Origin: Protula sp. h YS-2021
Lineage: Eukaryota; Annelida; Polychaeta; Sabellida; Serpulidae
Direction: 5' to 3'
Length of the DNA stretch: 64,000 bases
Assembly (NCBI GenBank): GCA_949752745.1
Contig: OX457027.1
Location: forward strand, 18,742,603-18,806,602
A program made the translations under genes and the position numbers. Below are positions 10,386 through 21,494 of this stretch, one piece after another. Position 1 is the first letter of the stretch. Each line of letters begins with the position of its first letter. The notes under the pieces were generated by a model. It ran no database searches and was not told where the DNA came from. It worked only from the letters and a program-made list of their open reading frames with translations.

Positions 10386-13300
10386 CCTGCGCGGCGTTCC
10401 ACAGCTGGTCGTGCGTTTTGGCTTTCTCTAGCTGCTCTCTGCTGTAAAGGTACTCCCTTTTATCACCCGCGTGGTCCTTCAACGTCTTCCTCGCCCAGTC
10501 ATACGCTCCTGCTCACAAAGGAAGCATTTCCTAACAATGAGAGAATTAAAACAACTTGACTACGTCTCGAGGAGTACGTCTATCCCCCGTGGGGGATATG
10601 GTGCGCGTAAAGCTGTTGCGTGTTGACAACGCAAAATTTAGAAGTGGAAGGATAGGTAGACGTAGTGTCTAACATTTAAAAAACGAATAAATCCATTAAC
10701 CAGTAGGCGCGTGAGACTGTCGTAGGTACGCTAAGTCCAGCACCGATTTTCAAAAGTCCGCCATTTTGTCAATTTTTGCCCGATTCAGAAAATTCTTGGT
10801 CACTGCACTGCGGAAGGATCCAGAGAAGCCGTGTACAAAATTTGAACCGAACCCATCTATTAACGTGGCCTGTAGGCGCGTTGAGACTGCCGTATATACA
10901 CTAAGTCCAGTGCCGATTTTCAAAAGTCCGCCATTTTGTCAATATTTGACCGATCCGAAAAATTCTTGGTCACTGCACTGCGGAAGGATCCAGAGAAGCC
11001 GTGTACAAAATATGAACCGAATCCATGCATTAATGCGGCCTGTAGTCGCGTGATACTGCCGTATATACGCTAAGTCCAGCGCCGATTTTCAAAAGTCCGC
11101 CATTTTGTCAATTTTTGCCCGATTCAGAAAATTCTTGGTCACTGCACTGCGGAAGGATCCAGAGAAGCCGTGTACAAAATTTGAACCGAATCCATGCATT
11201 AATGCGGCCTGTAGTCGCGTGAGACTGTCGTAGGTACGCTAAGTCCAGCGCCGATTTTCAAAAGTCCGCCATTTTGTCAATTTTTGCCCGATCCGGAAAA
11301 TTCTTGGTCACTGCACTGCGGAAGGATCCAGCGAAGCCGTGTACAAAATTTGAACCGAATCCATGTATTAATGTGGCCTGTAGTCGCGTGAGACTGCCGT
11401 ATATACGCTAAGATCAGCGCCGATTTTCAAAAGTCCGCCATTTTGCCAATTTTTGCCCGATCCGGAAAATTCTTGGTCACTGCACTGCGGAAGGGTCCAG
11501 AGAAGCCGTGTACAAAATTTGAACCGAATCCATGCATTAATGTGGTCTGTAGGCGCGTGAGACTGAAGCGTGACAGACGGACAGACGGACAGGCCAACGA
11601 GAGGTATCTTATGTGGTGGTTGCATTATGTGGTAGCATTTGATATGCCTGAAATGCATTTAAGTGGTAGGTCACGGACAAGATTATTTGAGAATAAAAAA
11701 TACTTATGTGGTGGTTTATATTTGCCCGTGCCCTTGTGTGGTTCCCAGCAGGCGTCATGTCAATGTCAATAATGTTTATGCTTTGTGTGTATCATTTGTA
11801 CATAAACGGAATTATATATGTAGCACTTTACTGTATAAAGATATTTTACAACTTATCTTTCACAACTGCGCATATTTATTTAACTTGCGTTGATGCGTGG
11901 TGCTTATTTTAGACCAGTGCGCATGTTTATTTAACTTGCGTTAATGCATGGTGCTTATTTTAGACCAGTGCGCATGTTTATTTAACTTGCGTTAATGCGT
12001 GGTTCGCCTTTGGAAAAACTGCGCATATTTTTTTAACTTGCGTTGATGCGCGGTTCACATTTCGAATCACGGCGCATGTCAACTTAACTTGCGTCGATGT
12101 GCGGTTCACATTTCGGTCCAGCGCGCATGTTTGGTTAACGTGCACTGATGCGCGGTTTGTATTTCGGACCACTGCGCATATCTATTTAACTTGCGTCAAA
12201 GCGTGGTTCGCATTTCGAACCAGTGCGCATGTCCATTTAGCTTGCGTCGATGCCCGGTTCGCATTTCGGACCACTGGGTATGTTTATGCAACTTACGTTG
12301 ATGCGCGGTTCACAATTCGGACCAGTGCGCATGATTACATAACTTGCGTCGATGCGTGGTTTTTTTCCGACCAGTGGATATATTTAACGTGCGTTAATGC
12401 GTGGTGCTTTTTTCGGAAACTGCGCATGTCTATTCAAATTGCGTCGAGCCATAGTTCTGTTGTAGGACCAGTGCGCATGTTTATTTATCTGGCGTCGATG
12501 CGCGGTTCGCATTTCGGACTAGTGCGCAGGTTTGTTTAGCTTGCGTTGATGCGAGATTCACATTTTGGACCAGTGCGCATGTTTCTTTTATTTACGTTGA
12601 TGCACGGTTCTTATTTTAGACAAATGCGCATGTTTATTTAACTTGCGTTGATGCGCGGTTCACATTTCGGACCAGTGCGCATGTTTTTTTATTTGCGTTG
12701 ATGCACGGTTCTTGTTTTAGACAAATGCGCATGTTTATTTAACTTGCATCGATGCGCGGTTCACATTTTGAACCAGTGCGCATGTTTGATTAATGTGCAC
12801 TGATGCGCGGTTCAAATTTCGGACCAGTGCGCATATTTATTAAACTTGCGTCGATGCGCGGTTCGCATTTCGAAGCAGTGCGTATGTTTATTTCACTTGC
12901 GTCCATGCCCGGTTCACATTTCGGACAACTGCGCTTGTTTATTTAACTTAAGTTGATGCCCGGTTCGCATTTCGGACTAGTGCGCATGTTTATTTAACTT
13001 GCGTTGATGCGCGGTTCACATTTCGGACTTGTGCGCATGATTACTTAACTTGCATCGATGCGTGGGTCTTTGTTCGGACCAGTGCACACTTTATTTAACT
13101 TGCGTCGATGCGCGGTTCGCATTTCGAACCAATGCGCATGTTTATTTACCTTGCGTCCATGTCCGGTTGCGCATTTCGAACCAGTGCGCATGTTTATTCA
13201 ACTTCCGTTGATGAGCGGTTCGCATTTCGGACTAGTGCGCATGTTCATTTAGCTTGCGTTGATGGGCGTTTCTTATTTTAGACCAGTGTACATGTTTATT

Positions 13301-16300
13301 TAACTTGCGTTGATGCCCGGTTCACATTTCGGACAACTGCGCATGTTTATTTAACTTCAGTTGATGCCGGTTCGCATTTCGGACTAGTGCGCATGTTTAT
13401 TTAACTTGCGTTGATGCGCGGTTCACATTTCGGACCAGTGCGCATGTTTATTTCACTTGCGTTAATGGGCGGTTCGCACTTGGAACCAGTGCGCATGCTT
13501 GTTTAACTTGCGTTGATGCGCGGTTTACATTTCGGACCAGTGCGCATGATTACTTAACTTGCATCGATGCGTGGTTCTTTGTTTATACCAGTGCACATAT
13601 TTATTTAATTTGCGTCGATGCGCGGTTCGCATTTCGAACCAGTGCGCATGTTTATTTACCTTGCGTCCATGTCCGGTTGCGCATTTCGAGCCAGTGCACA
13701 TGTTTATTCAACTTCCGTTGGTGCGTGGTTCACATTTCGGACAACTCCGCATGTTTATTCAGCTTGCGTTGATGCGCGTTTCTCATTTTAGACCAGTGCA
13801 CATGTTTATTTAACTTGCGTTGATGCCCGGTTCGCATTTCGGACCAGTGCGCATGTTTATTTCACTTGCGTTAATGCGCGGTTCGCATTTGGAACCAGTG
13901 CGCATGTTTGTTTAACTTGCGCTGATGCGCGGTTCACATTTCGGATCACGACGCATGTTAACTTAAATTGCGTCGATGCGCGGTTCATATTTCGGACCAG
14001 TGTGCATGTTTAAATAATAACCACACATTAGCACAAGTTAAATAAACGGATAAAATTAAATAAACGGATAAAACTGTAGGATAAGATTCGTTTTGAGGTA
14101 TTTTCTTTAAAAATTTTTCCTAAAATCAAAATTCAAGATCGAGTCAAAAAGCACAAGTCGTATGCCCGACCCATCTAGGGCTGCCTCGTACTAGATACCA
14201 AAAATAAATGAAATCGGATAAAAACTGTAGGAGGAAACGCACTTTGAAGTTTATTCTTCAAAAAATCCCCAAAAATACAAACATTGTTCGCAGTGGGTGT
14301 ATTCTTAAGATTCTCCCCACCCCACAGCGGGATTTAAACAAATGCTGCTCTCCTTATTTGCTTTAGAGATTAGCTTTATAGTTGCATTATTTTCCAACAG
14401 ATGGTGTTACAGGACAGTTGATCAACGGACTTTGACGGACTCCCTTATGTGGTTTGTTTTGTGCTCAATGGGTGCTTATGTGGCTACCTCATAAGAACCA
14501 CCACATAAGGAAGAAAAACCACATAAGTGACGGATGTACCGAAAATCCACCACATAGCATCATCATTGTGGGCACGGACAGACAGACGGACGGACAGACA
14601 GACGGACAGACCGAAAAGTTCAAAACTATATCCCTCCGTTGCACGGGGGATAACAACAAAAACAACAACAACAAAACAGTGCACAGACAGTTGTAATCAG
14701 CAAAGCGCTCAAAGATTACAAAGAAAATGTGACTGTAATGACTAAAAATGAAAAGTTTTTGAACAGTCAAATAAACAGTTTGGATTTATAACGTTCACAA
14801 TAAGACTATTCAGGACTAATCATAGAACAAAATGTTCAGTGAATTCGAGTATTGACAGGATCTTACGAATCACAGGTCGAAGTTTTGGTGAAATTACTGA
14901 TCCATTGAATGTACACACCTCCTGCATCTACTCCCGCGTATCATCTACCATATTTATTGATATCCCAATTTATCGCCAAGCAAGCCTGTATCACTCACCT
15001 TTCACGTTGTCATAATGTTTATTGTAAAAGCAGAAGTTATCAGCCAGTTCCCTCCGCACTATTCCCTCTTCTAAATAGCCCTCCACGCTTTCCTTACACT
15101 TGGACTTGTAGGGGCGTACCATCAGCATAGCTCGCTGTACCGACAGCTGCCCTAAAAGACACAAGCAGGCAACACTGGTAATTTCGACTGAAGCTCGTCA
15201 GCTCCGTCACAGGCAACTTTCTTCAAACATCTCAAAATTGACAAAAACATATTAACTATCTCCAATATTCATTTACATTTTTGAACACTAAAGTTCAATT
15301 GCTGCGTCATGCATTTTTTTTTTGTTTTTGCCACTTTCTTCAAACAGCTACAAGTTCACAGGCAATGGACACTAAATTCTTCATTGATTTTACGAAAATG
15401 ATGACATAATATAATAATAATGTATAACCGTTTTTATAACGCGCTCATTTGAAAAATCCCTGAGCGCTTACATTTTTCAATAATATGACAACATGATATG
15501 ATGACTAGCTCTCCATATCACACATTACTAATAATACTGTTATTTTATAGCTAAAATACACTAGTCCTGGTCATATGCTATCCTAAACAAGTGAGTTTTC
15601 AATGTTGCTTTAAAAACTTTAATAGTAGGTGCATGTTTGCACATTAGAAAGATCACACACCGAAATGGAACCACGGGGACAAATTACTTAGAGCGTCTTT
15701 GTTTGGGTTGTTCCGGTCAGCGTTGAAGAATCTCAGGCGTTGCTTGATGAAGGACTCCAACATCAACAGACCTACAAACCAAAGCAATGCTAACTCTATC
15801 CACAGCTTTTGTCAGACGATCCTAACGCCTCACGAACACCACGTGACCTCACGGACACCACGTGACACATTCTAGTCCATGCAGACTTATGTCGACATAA
15901 AATCAAATACTTAGTCGCATTTCTGGGTTTTAGTTATAATAAATGCACGATAGCTTTGCGTAAAACAAACTGCTCTAAAGTACTATGTTTTTTTTTTATT
16001 ATTTATTTTTGAGGGGGGGGGGGGGGGGTTGTGGTTTTCCTTACATTTAAATACAGGATATAGGTTTGTGGTAAACAATATACGATTTGTCTCTCTCCGG
16101 GATACGTTAAAATCTATAATAGGTTATAAAATGGTAAAATGATATAATGAACTAAATTGTTTGGTTCAGTTCCACTCTATAATGCTGACCTGCTTCAGAG
16201 CCGGGTTTTGCCCAGTCCACTGGCTTAACTGTCCTGTCTACCTGCAGGCTTTTCTCTGCTGCTTCCCAATCTATTTCCTGTTCGATAAAAGAACAAACCA

Positions 16301-18660
16301 TATGTTATGTTGTGTTTTGTAAAGACAAAGAACAGCATACTGTAGACGGTGCGGCTGCTTTGTTTTTGATGCATCAAATTATGAAGCCACAGAATTGAAA
16401 AGTTTACAAATTGCCAAACTCACTTAAATAGCGGTTATTAATTTCACAATTTCACATCATAACCGCCCCCCCCCCCCCATTACCTCAGCCTTCTGCTTGG
16501 CTTCGAATTTATGCATCACCACGGGCGGGAATTCCGTGAGGTACGTGCCCAGCTGACTGTTGATTTTATTCCGTATCGTCCGCGCACCGTACTCAAGCTT
16601 CGGCGATGCTTCCCAACACGGCACTATGTTATGAGCGTCCACCTAATGCCACGTTCGAAACGGCAAACACCAACACCAAATTAGCATAATCAAGGCATCA
16701 TATTGTTTTTGTTCTCCTGTTTTTTTTTTTTTGTTTTGTGCAAGTTTTCTCTAAGCTGGAGTTATGTTCAGGAAGCGTTAAAATATCTGCCGTTGAGGAA
16801 CTATGAAATTTTGATGTTTATTACATATCCAGCTCATCAAAGTTAACACTATATAACCTGAATGGACGATTTGAATTTTCATAAGATTACGTGTCTTTTG
16901 CATCGGCGAATTAACAGTGACTTTCTCTACTGTGAAATCAATCAGTTTTTCTGTCTAAAGTGTCACGTACAAATGTCAAAGGTACACCTGACAAAAAGGT
17001 ACGGTTTCCGGTAGGCCGTTCTTCACGCCTTCCACCCACGCCAGCGGCGTTCTCAGCGGACTGAAATCTGTCACCAACGCCCCTATCTTGTTGGTTTTAA
17101 CAAATTCCGGTACGTGCGTTTTAGCCTCTCCCAACATCAGATGAAATTCTATGTTTAGCTTTTGGCATTCCTGTGGTATAACAGACAAGCTCTATTTATG
17201 CTTTTGACGATAAAGATTCCGGATATAACTCTCCAGTAACGAGAGTGCACTGCTCACTATTTCTACAATATTTGTTTTTAATTTCTTCTTATATCTCACA
17301 GAAAACACAACTGTTACACACAAACTGAGAGAAGTGAACATTGTTCTACACAGTATGTTTTGACGAACGACCAAATTTATCAAATGCAGAGTTTCGGTTT
17401 TCAGTACTAAAATCATACTTCGGTACACTGCTCAAATTCGAGTAACATACAACTGACTTTTGAATATCAAGAAGATGAAAGTTCATCCCCTGTAAAAACG
17501 CGTGTGGTTACCTTTTGCACCTCTTGTAGTCCTTTAAGCAAGAAGTCGTAATGGCGAATGGTGGCGTCTAAGAATTTCGGCATAAGACAAAAACAAACGT
17601 GAAGTGGCACCTCGAGTTTCAAAGCCATTCGTTGAGCGTAAAGAAACGCCCAGTTATCTGCAAAAAAAAACAGCACATACACACTGACACAACGGCCCCT
17701 TACACATCTTCGAATGATCATTCATAATACCTCTTAAGAGACAGATTATGTATTTTGTAAGCTAAAAATAGACTTGAAAACTAACACAAAAGTTACAAAA
17801 TTTAAATAAAACTGGTTTGGAAATAAGCAGTTGCCCGCATCAATAAATAGTCTTGGAAACGCTCTTTTTTTTTTTTTTTGCTCTTTCTAACGTTGGGTAC
17901 TTTCCAACGTCCAGTTGTATTTTCAATTTGCCTTCAACTTTTACTGCTTTAGCAAATACTAGAAATTTTGTTACTGTTTTTGAAAAAAAACAACAACAAC
18001 AAAGGTTTATCCTATAAAAATCAGCCATGCACTGACCTTGAACCCTCTGGTCACGTGACATCCAGTACAAAACGCCCTCCGCGTCATCAGGAAAGTTTTC
18101 CTCCTTCGACAACACACACACGCGCTTCTTAAGGAATTTGAATTCCAGCACCGACTTGGCACATGCTGCTCGTTGCTGGTGGATTCGCACCTCGAAACTG
18201 ACTTTTGCCTCGCCGTTAACCTACACATACAACGACGCACAGAAATGCCCTATCCCTGGTTCACCATTATATTGAAGAGGAGGGGAGGGTTGGCAGAGAT
18301 TAAAATCACGTAAAACTAAAATAAGATTTGAGGTAACAGAAGCAAAAATCATTCTCCATAACCATTTATAAGATTAAAAAGCATAAAACAGTAGTAAAAT
18401 TCGCCTTAAAAAACTACACCATGTAAACGACTTGTTCACAGCTGCTACAATGAGCTACAAAGCGCATTCCTGTAGGTTATACGAGAGAAAGGCTTACCAA
18501 CCTCGTTTTTTGGTTTCTTAGTCGGCGAGACGATCTCCCCTCCGTCACAGGATTTTCGTTTTGTTGCAGACCACATATTCCTCCCCAGCAGCAAGCAACC
18601 TCGACAGTAGTGAAGTAAGACTCTAGATGGCAGCACCAGTAGTTTGTGTGACGTTACCAT
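7928..18660 (-). CDS. PHR: Class II CPD photolyase (deoxyribodipyrimidine photo-lyase), 11 exons, complete
   Basis: The enzyme uses FAD and light to split cyclobutane pyrimidine dimers in DNA. Minus-strand exons: 18660-18502, 18220-18037, 17657-17512, 17170-16988, 16642-16484, 16277-16190, 15771-15661, 15151-14999, 10508-10387, 8877-8718, 8086-region start at 8076 to 7928. All junctions have AG/GT and phases agree, giving about 537 residues. Class II signatures in order: [18 protein letters not shown] (about 105-120), [19 protein letters not shown] (about 225), [18 protein letters not shown] (about 334-352), [38 protein letters not shown] (about 442-460), [10 protein letters not shown] and [13 protein letters not shown]. 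Exon 1 has a nuclear-localisation-like segment, KRK followed by PTKKPK. The exon 1 donor fitting the frame is GAG|GTTGGT, which is weak. A stronger GTAAGC four bases on would put a stop at the junction. Exon 1 also exists in two further upstream copies. The 4.5-kb intron 8 and the 640-bp intron 10 consist largely of satellite DNA. Confidence 0.95.
8180..8626 (+). repeat. 18-bp minisatellite in photolyase intron 10
   Basis: About 25 copies of an 18-bp unit, GTTCTGGTTGTGGTCCGT with variants, fill most of the 641-bp intron 10 and end about 100 bp from exon 11. Because 18 is divisible by three, every frame stays open, giving long His-Asn-Gln-Thr-Asp or Val-Leu-Val repeats that are not proteins. 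Confidence 0.92.
9060..9645 (+). mobile_element. Decayed non-LTR retrotransposon (CR1/L2-like) reverse transcriptase C-terminus
   Basis: Across frames one can read [20 protein letters not shown] followed by traces of the QNTAAR-, HWLP- and APKLWNSLP-type segments that close LINE polymerases. Several frameshifts and stops show it is dead. It lies in photolyase intron 9, antisense to the gene. Confidence 0.65.
9715..10096 (+). mobile_element. Two ~190-bp units, GACGGACATACGG tract and terminal hairpin
   Basis: Two units, each with AAAATCGAAAAATxGxCGGATAT, TATGGGCATT, TAGGCAACxCGTG and CTCGTTACTGxGAAATCGCT, run from about 9720 and 9890. They are followed by GACGGACGGACATACGGACGG and the hairpin CTCCCCGACGGGGAG with a short A/T-rich tail. 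It has the same plan as the elements at 5365 and 6455 and lies in intron 9. Confidence 0.65.
10314..10381 (+). repeat. (AAT)n microsatellite abutting a splice donor
   Basis: About 22 AAT repeats lie five bases inside photolyase intron 9, so the minus-strand intron starts GTTTGTTATTATT. The repeat forms the immediate downstream context of the exon 9 donor. Confidence 0.95.
10680..11605 (+). repeat. 169-bp tandem repeat, five units plus a partial, with GACGGACAGACGG tract
   Basis: CGATTTTCAAAAGTCCGCCA starts units at 10744, 10914, 11083, 11252 and 11421, spaced 169-170 bp. Each contains GGTCACTGCACTGCGGAAGG and GGCCTGTAGxCGCGTGAGAC. The last unit runs into ACAGACGGACAGACGGACAGG at about 11573. 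The unit is recognisably related to the 180-bp repeats in the 7.5-kb cassettes. It lies within photolyase intron 8. Confidence 0.9.
11865..14022 (+). repeat. 51-bp satellite array in photolyase intron 8, about 42 copies
   Basis: The unit runs GCGCATGTTTATTTAACTTG, CGTTGATGCGCGGTTCACAT, TTCGGACCAGT, with 5-20% divergence between copies. Spacing of 51 bp is clear, for example GCGCATG at 11919 and 11970. Since 51 is a multiple of three, the frames stay open and give a spurious 17-residue repeat with CVDARF-like phrases. It occupies nearly half of the 4.5-kb intron. Confidence 0.95.
14430..14690 (+). mobile_element. Hairpin-rich element with CTTATGTGG inverted repeats, GACGGACAGACGG tract and tail
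   Basis: CTTATGTGG occurs at about 14443 and 14477, and its complement CCACATAAG at about 14500 and 14519, so the region can fold on itself. A tract of GACAGACGGACGGACAGACA type follows at about 14577-14611, then CTATATCCCTCCG with a weak hairpin and an AACAAC-rich tail. TTATGTGGTGGTT also occurs just after the 169-bp array (about 11610 and 11705), linking the two loci. Confidence 0.6.
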
Positions 18661-18954
18661 TTACTGATTTAAGGTAGGAATAACCGAATGTTATTTTCGG
18701 AAGCTTAGAAATATATCTGCAATTTTCGAAAATTTTAACGTGAAGTATTCTCCCTTGTGGAGAATGTAGAGTTGATTTTTTAAAATAATGGGGCCAAAAG
18801 TTATCGCGTTCCAGGTGGGCTTTTACGGAAATTGCCGAAAGGATTTTTTTAAACCTTTTTTTTTCTTTTTTGCAGCCTGGAAGACATTGTGGTAATCGAA
18901 TGAACTAGATGCTCGAGAAGCATGAATCCGCCGGGTTCGCGCAAATTGTATACC

Positions 18955-19711
18955 TGATTATGAAGTTTTGTCATTTTGACAATTTTAGTCGGATCCGGTC
19001 GAATCCTGGTCACTGCACTGCGGGATGCTTAGGAGCAGCCATGGGTAAAATGTAAAATCAATCCACCCACTAATGCGGGCTGTAGGCGCGTGAGACTGAT
19101 GTGTGTTATGCTAAGTCCTTATTCAGTTTCTGCAATTTTTTAAAGTTTTGCCATTTTGGCAATTTTGCTCGGATCCGGTCGAATCCTGGTCACTGCACTG
19201 CGGGATGCTTAGGAGCAGCCATGGGTAAAATCTTAAATCAATCCACTCACTAATGCGGCCTGTAGGCGCGTGAGACCGATATGTGTTATGCTCATTCCTA
19301 ATTCATTTCTTCCATTTTTTTAAAGTTTTGTCATTTTGACAATTTTGCTCGGATCCGGTCGAATCCTGGTCACTGCACTGCGGGATGCTTAGGAGCAGCC
19401 ATGGGTAAAATCTTAAATCAATCCACCCACTAATGCGGGCTGTAGGCGCGTGAGACTGATGTGTGTTATGCAAAGTCCTTATTCAGTTTCTGCAATTTTT
19501 TAAAGTTTTGCCATTTTGGCAATTTTGCTCCGATCCCGTCAAATCCTGGTCACTGCACTGCGGGATGCTTAGGAGCACACCTGGGTAAAATCTGAAATCA
19601 ATCCACCCACTAATGCGGGCTGTAGGCGCGTGAGACTGAAATTGCACAGACGGACGGACGGACAGACAGACGGACAGAATGAAAACTATATCCGTCCGGT
19701 TCCCGGCGGAT
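18955..19711 (+). mobile_element. 180-bp tandem-unit element with (GACGGACA)n tract and terminal hairpin, copy 1
   Basis: Four units of exactly 180 bp spacing, each with GGTCACTGCACTGCGGGATG, then AGGAGCAGCCATGGGTAAAA and GGCGCGTGAGACxGA. The last leads into CAGACGGACGGACGGACAG and the hairpin ATCCGTCCGG / CCCGGCGGAT at 19690-19711. Homologous copies are at 26466-27217 and 33932-34687. The minus-strand frame rich in SVCLSVRPSV is simply the translated tract. Confidence 0.85.
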
Positions 19712-20013
19712 AAAAAGTGACCAGTGCAGGTGCGCACCAGCGAACACTGATATCGTATGCAGTTACAAGCAAAATCCTGCAAACATATTCGTCCCGTTCT
19801 ATCAAGAGCAAGATTCTGCCATTCCGTCACCAAAGGCCAGATTAGTGCATGCTGCTTTTTTTTCTTTTGGGCAAATACTGCATTCTACCGCAAGGTGGAA
19901 AGAAAATTTTGTTGACTTCAAAACGTTTTGTCATCCAAAAGGGAACAGACCGAACCCCCCCCCCCCCGGTCGAACCCCCCCCCCCCCCCCGACTAAAACC
20001 CCCCGGCGGCGCT

Positions 20014-21012
20014 GATAACAATAATTATTTCACTGACACTGTGGTCCATCGAATTATGGAAAACTATATCCCATCCAAATTATCAAAATCTAAGCAGTTA
20101 TATCCTTGGATTACAGCTTAAGTAAAACGATCACACCGAAAACGCGATAAACCATATGTCGTGGCCGCAAAATCGAAGAATCCCAAGGAACGGCGAAAAT
20201 TTCAACACCTCAAACAAAAAGCGAAATGTGAACTGCAGAAAAGTCATCGAAATTATGTAAATGAATTGATAGGGGATTCTCTCAAAGAAAACCAAAAACC
20301 ATTATGTTCTTATATTGAATCATTGCGTAAAGAGTATATTGGTAAACCAGCACTGAAAAATTCTCCAGGGATGTCGGCAACATCGAACAAAAACAAAGCT
20401 AATGCTCTAGTACATCAATTTTCATCCGTCTTTACTAAGGTGAATTTGGACACTGTTCCCAAATTGCCGCGGCTCTACCCAGATATGTCCCATATTACGT
20501 TTGGTCTGGAACGAATCAGGAGATTATTAAATGGTATCAATCCAAGTAAAAGTGGTGGACCTTACGACTTACCAGCAAAAGTGTTAAAAGAGATCGCGGA
20601 GGACAGAGCTGGCAAGTTTTGGACACGATGGTAAAAACCCCTGGTAAAAACCACGATAGACCAGATTGAAAGTGTTCAAAGACATGCGGCCCGCTATGTT
20701 CTGGGTATTTACATTTATGGCCCCGAATAGAAACTGACCGAGAAAATTTCTCAGATCCTAAAATGGTCAACGCTACAACACCGCCGTGCTCTCCACGACC
20801 TGGCCCTCTTCTATAAAATTCGCAGTGGTCTTTATGGCTTATATCTTCAACTTTTATCCATCCCTCTCCGCATCACCTACAGGCATCACACTCCGAAGCG
20901 TAACGCTACCATTTCTACCCGCGAACGATATGACTTTGGAACCAGCTCTCTGTGGACCTTCGATGAGCTCCATCTCTGCAGTTGTTCAAATCCCAAACTG
21001 AAATGTGGATAG
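20014..21012 (+). pseudogene. Internally deleted non-LTR retrotransposon polymerase, copy 1
   Basis: An open stretch from about 20161 to 20634 encodes the linker and start of a jockey/CR1-type reverse transcriptase, with LNGINPSKSGGP-DLPAKVLKE as the pre-palm motif. The sequence then jumps straight to the polymerase C-terminus: IDQIESVQRHAARYVLG, then LQHRRALHDLALFYKIRSGL, then RERYDFGTSSLW. The whole catalytic palm, including the FADD-type site, is missing, and two stops interrupt the rest. It cannot make an active enzyme. The same deletion is present in all three units. Confidence 0.85.
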
Positions 21013-21494
21013 CATCCTTACAGTGGTCCCGGGTGCGAAACACACGGTTTCTGATCTAAGTGCGTAAATTGTTTTTAGCCTGATTTTAACCTGCACTGCA
21101 CCGGTTGATACAGCCTATTCGGACATATTACCTGAAGACTGAAGATCGCAAAATAAAGCATATTTAAGTCGAAAGAGTTGCCAAATTTGCAGCTGGTTTA
21201 ATTAGTGGAGGCGGAATTTAATATTTTGTTGTCACCAATTATGATCTATTGTCACCAGTTTTTCTCCTCTCCCTCTAGCTCCAAGAAGCGATCTGCTACT
21301 GAGGTTCGGCGGAGTGCTTCAAATCCTCGCTATATAACTATATGCAAGTCAAGTACGCTCGCTTTGAGGCACCTCTGTGGCGATATTGCAGTATATTAAG
21401 ATAGATACCAAGATTTATGAAGTGTTATGGAGTGCCCTGAAGGAAAATATACCAAGTATAAATAATGAACAGCTGACTTGGAGCTACTCTCCCC

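Noticed and set aside
10260..10559. 99-codon frame with a poly-Asn run
   Set aside because: Created by the (AAT)n microsatellite and the antisense of photolyase exon 9.
12099..12539. 146-codon plus-strand frame with a 17-residue repeat
   Set aside because: A 51-bp satellite keeps frames open by arithmetic; there is no start context and it lies antisense in an intron.
11865..14022. CRISPR-like array
   Set aside because: Copies are contiguous with no unique spacers, and the setting is eukaryotic: an intronic satellite.
19483..19833. Minus-strand frame containing SVCLSVRPSV (repeated in the other units and elsewhere)
   Set aside because: Translation of the (GACGGACA)n tract of a non-coding repeat element.
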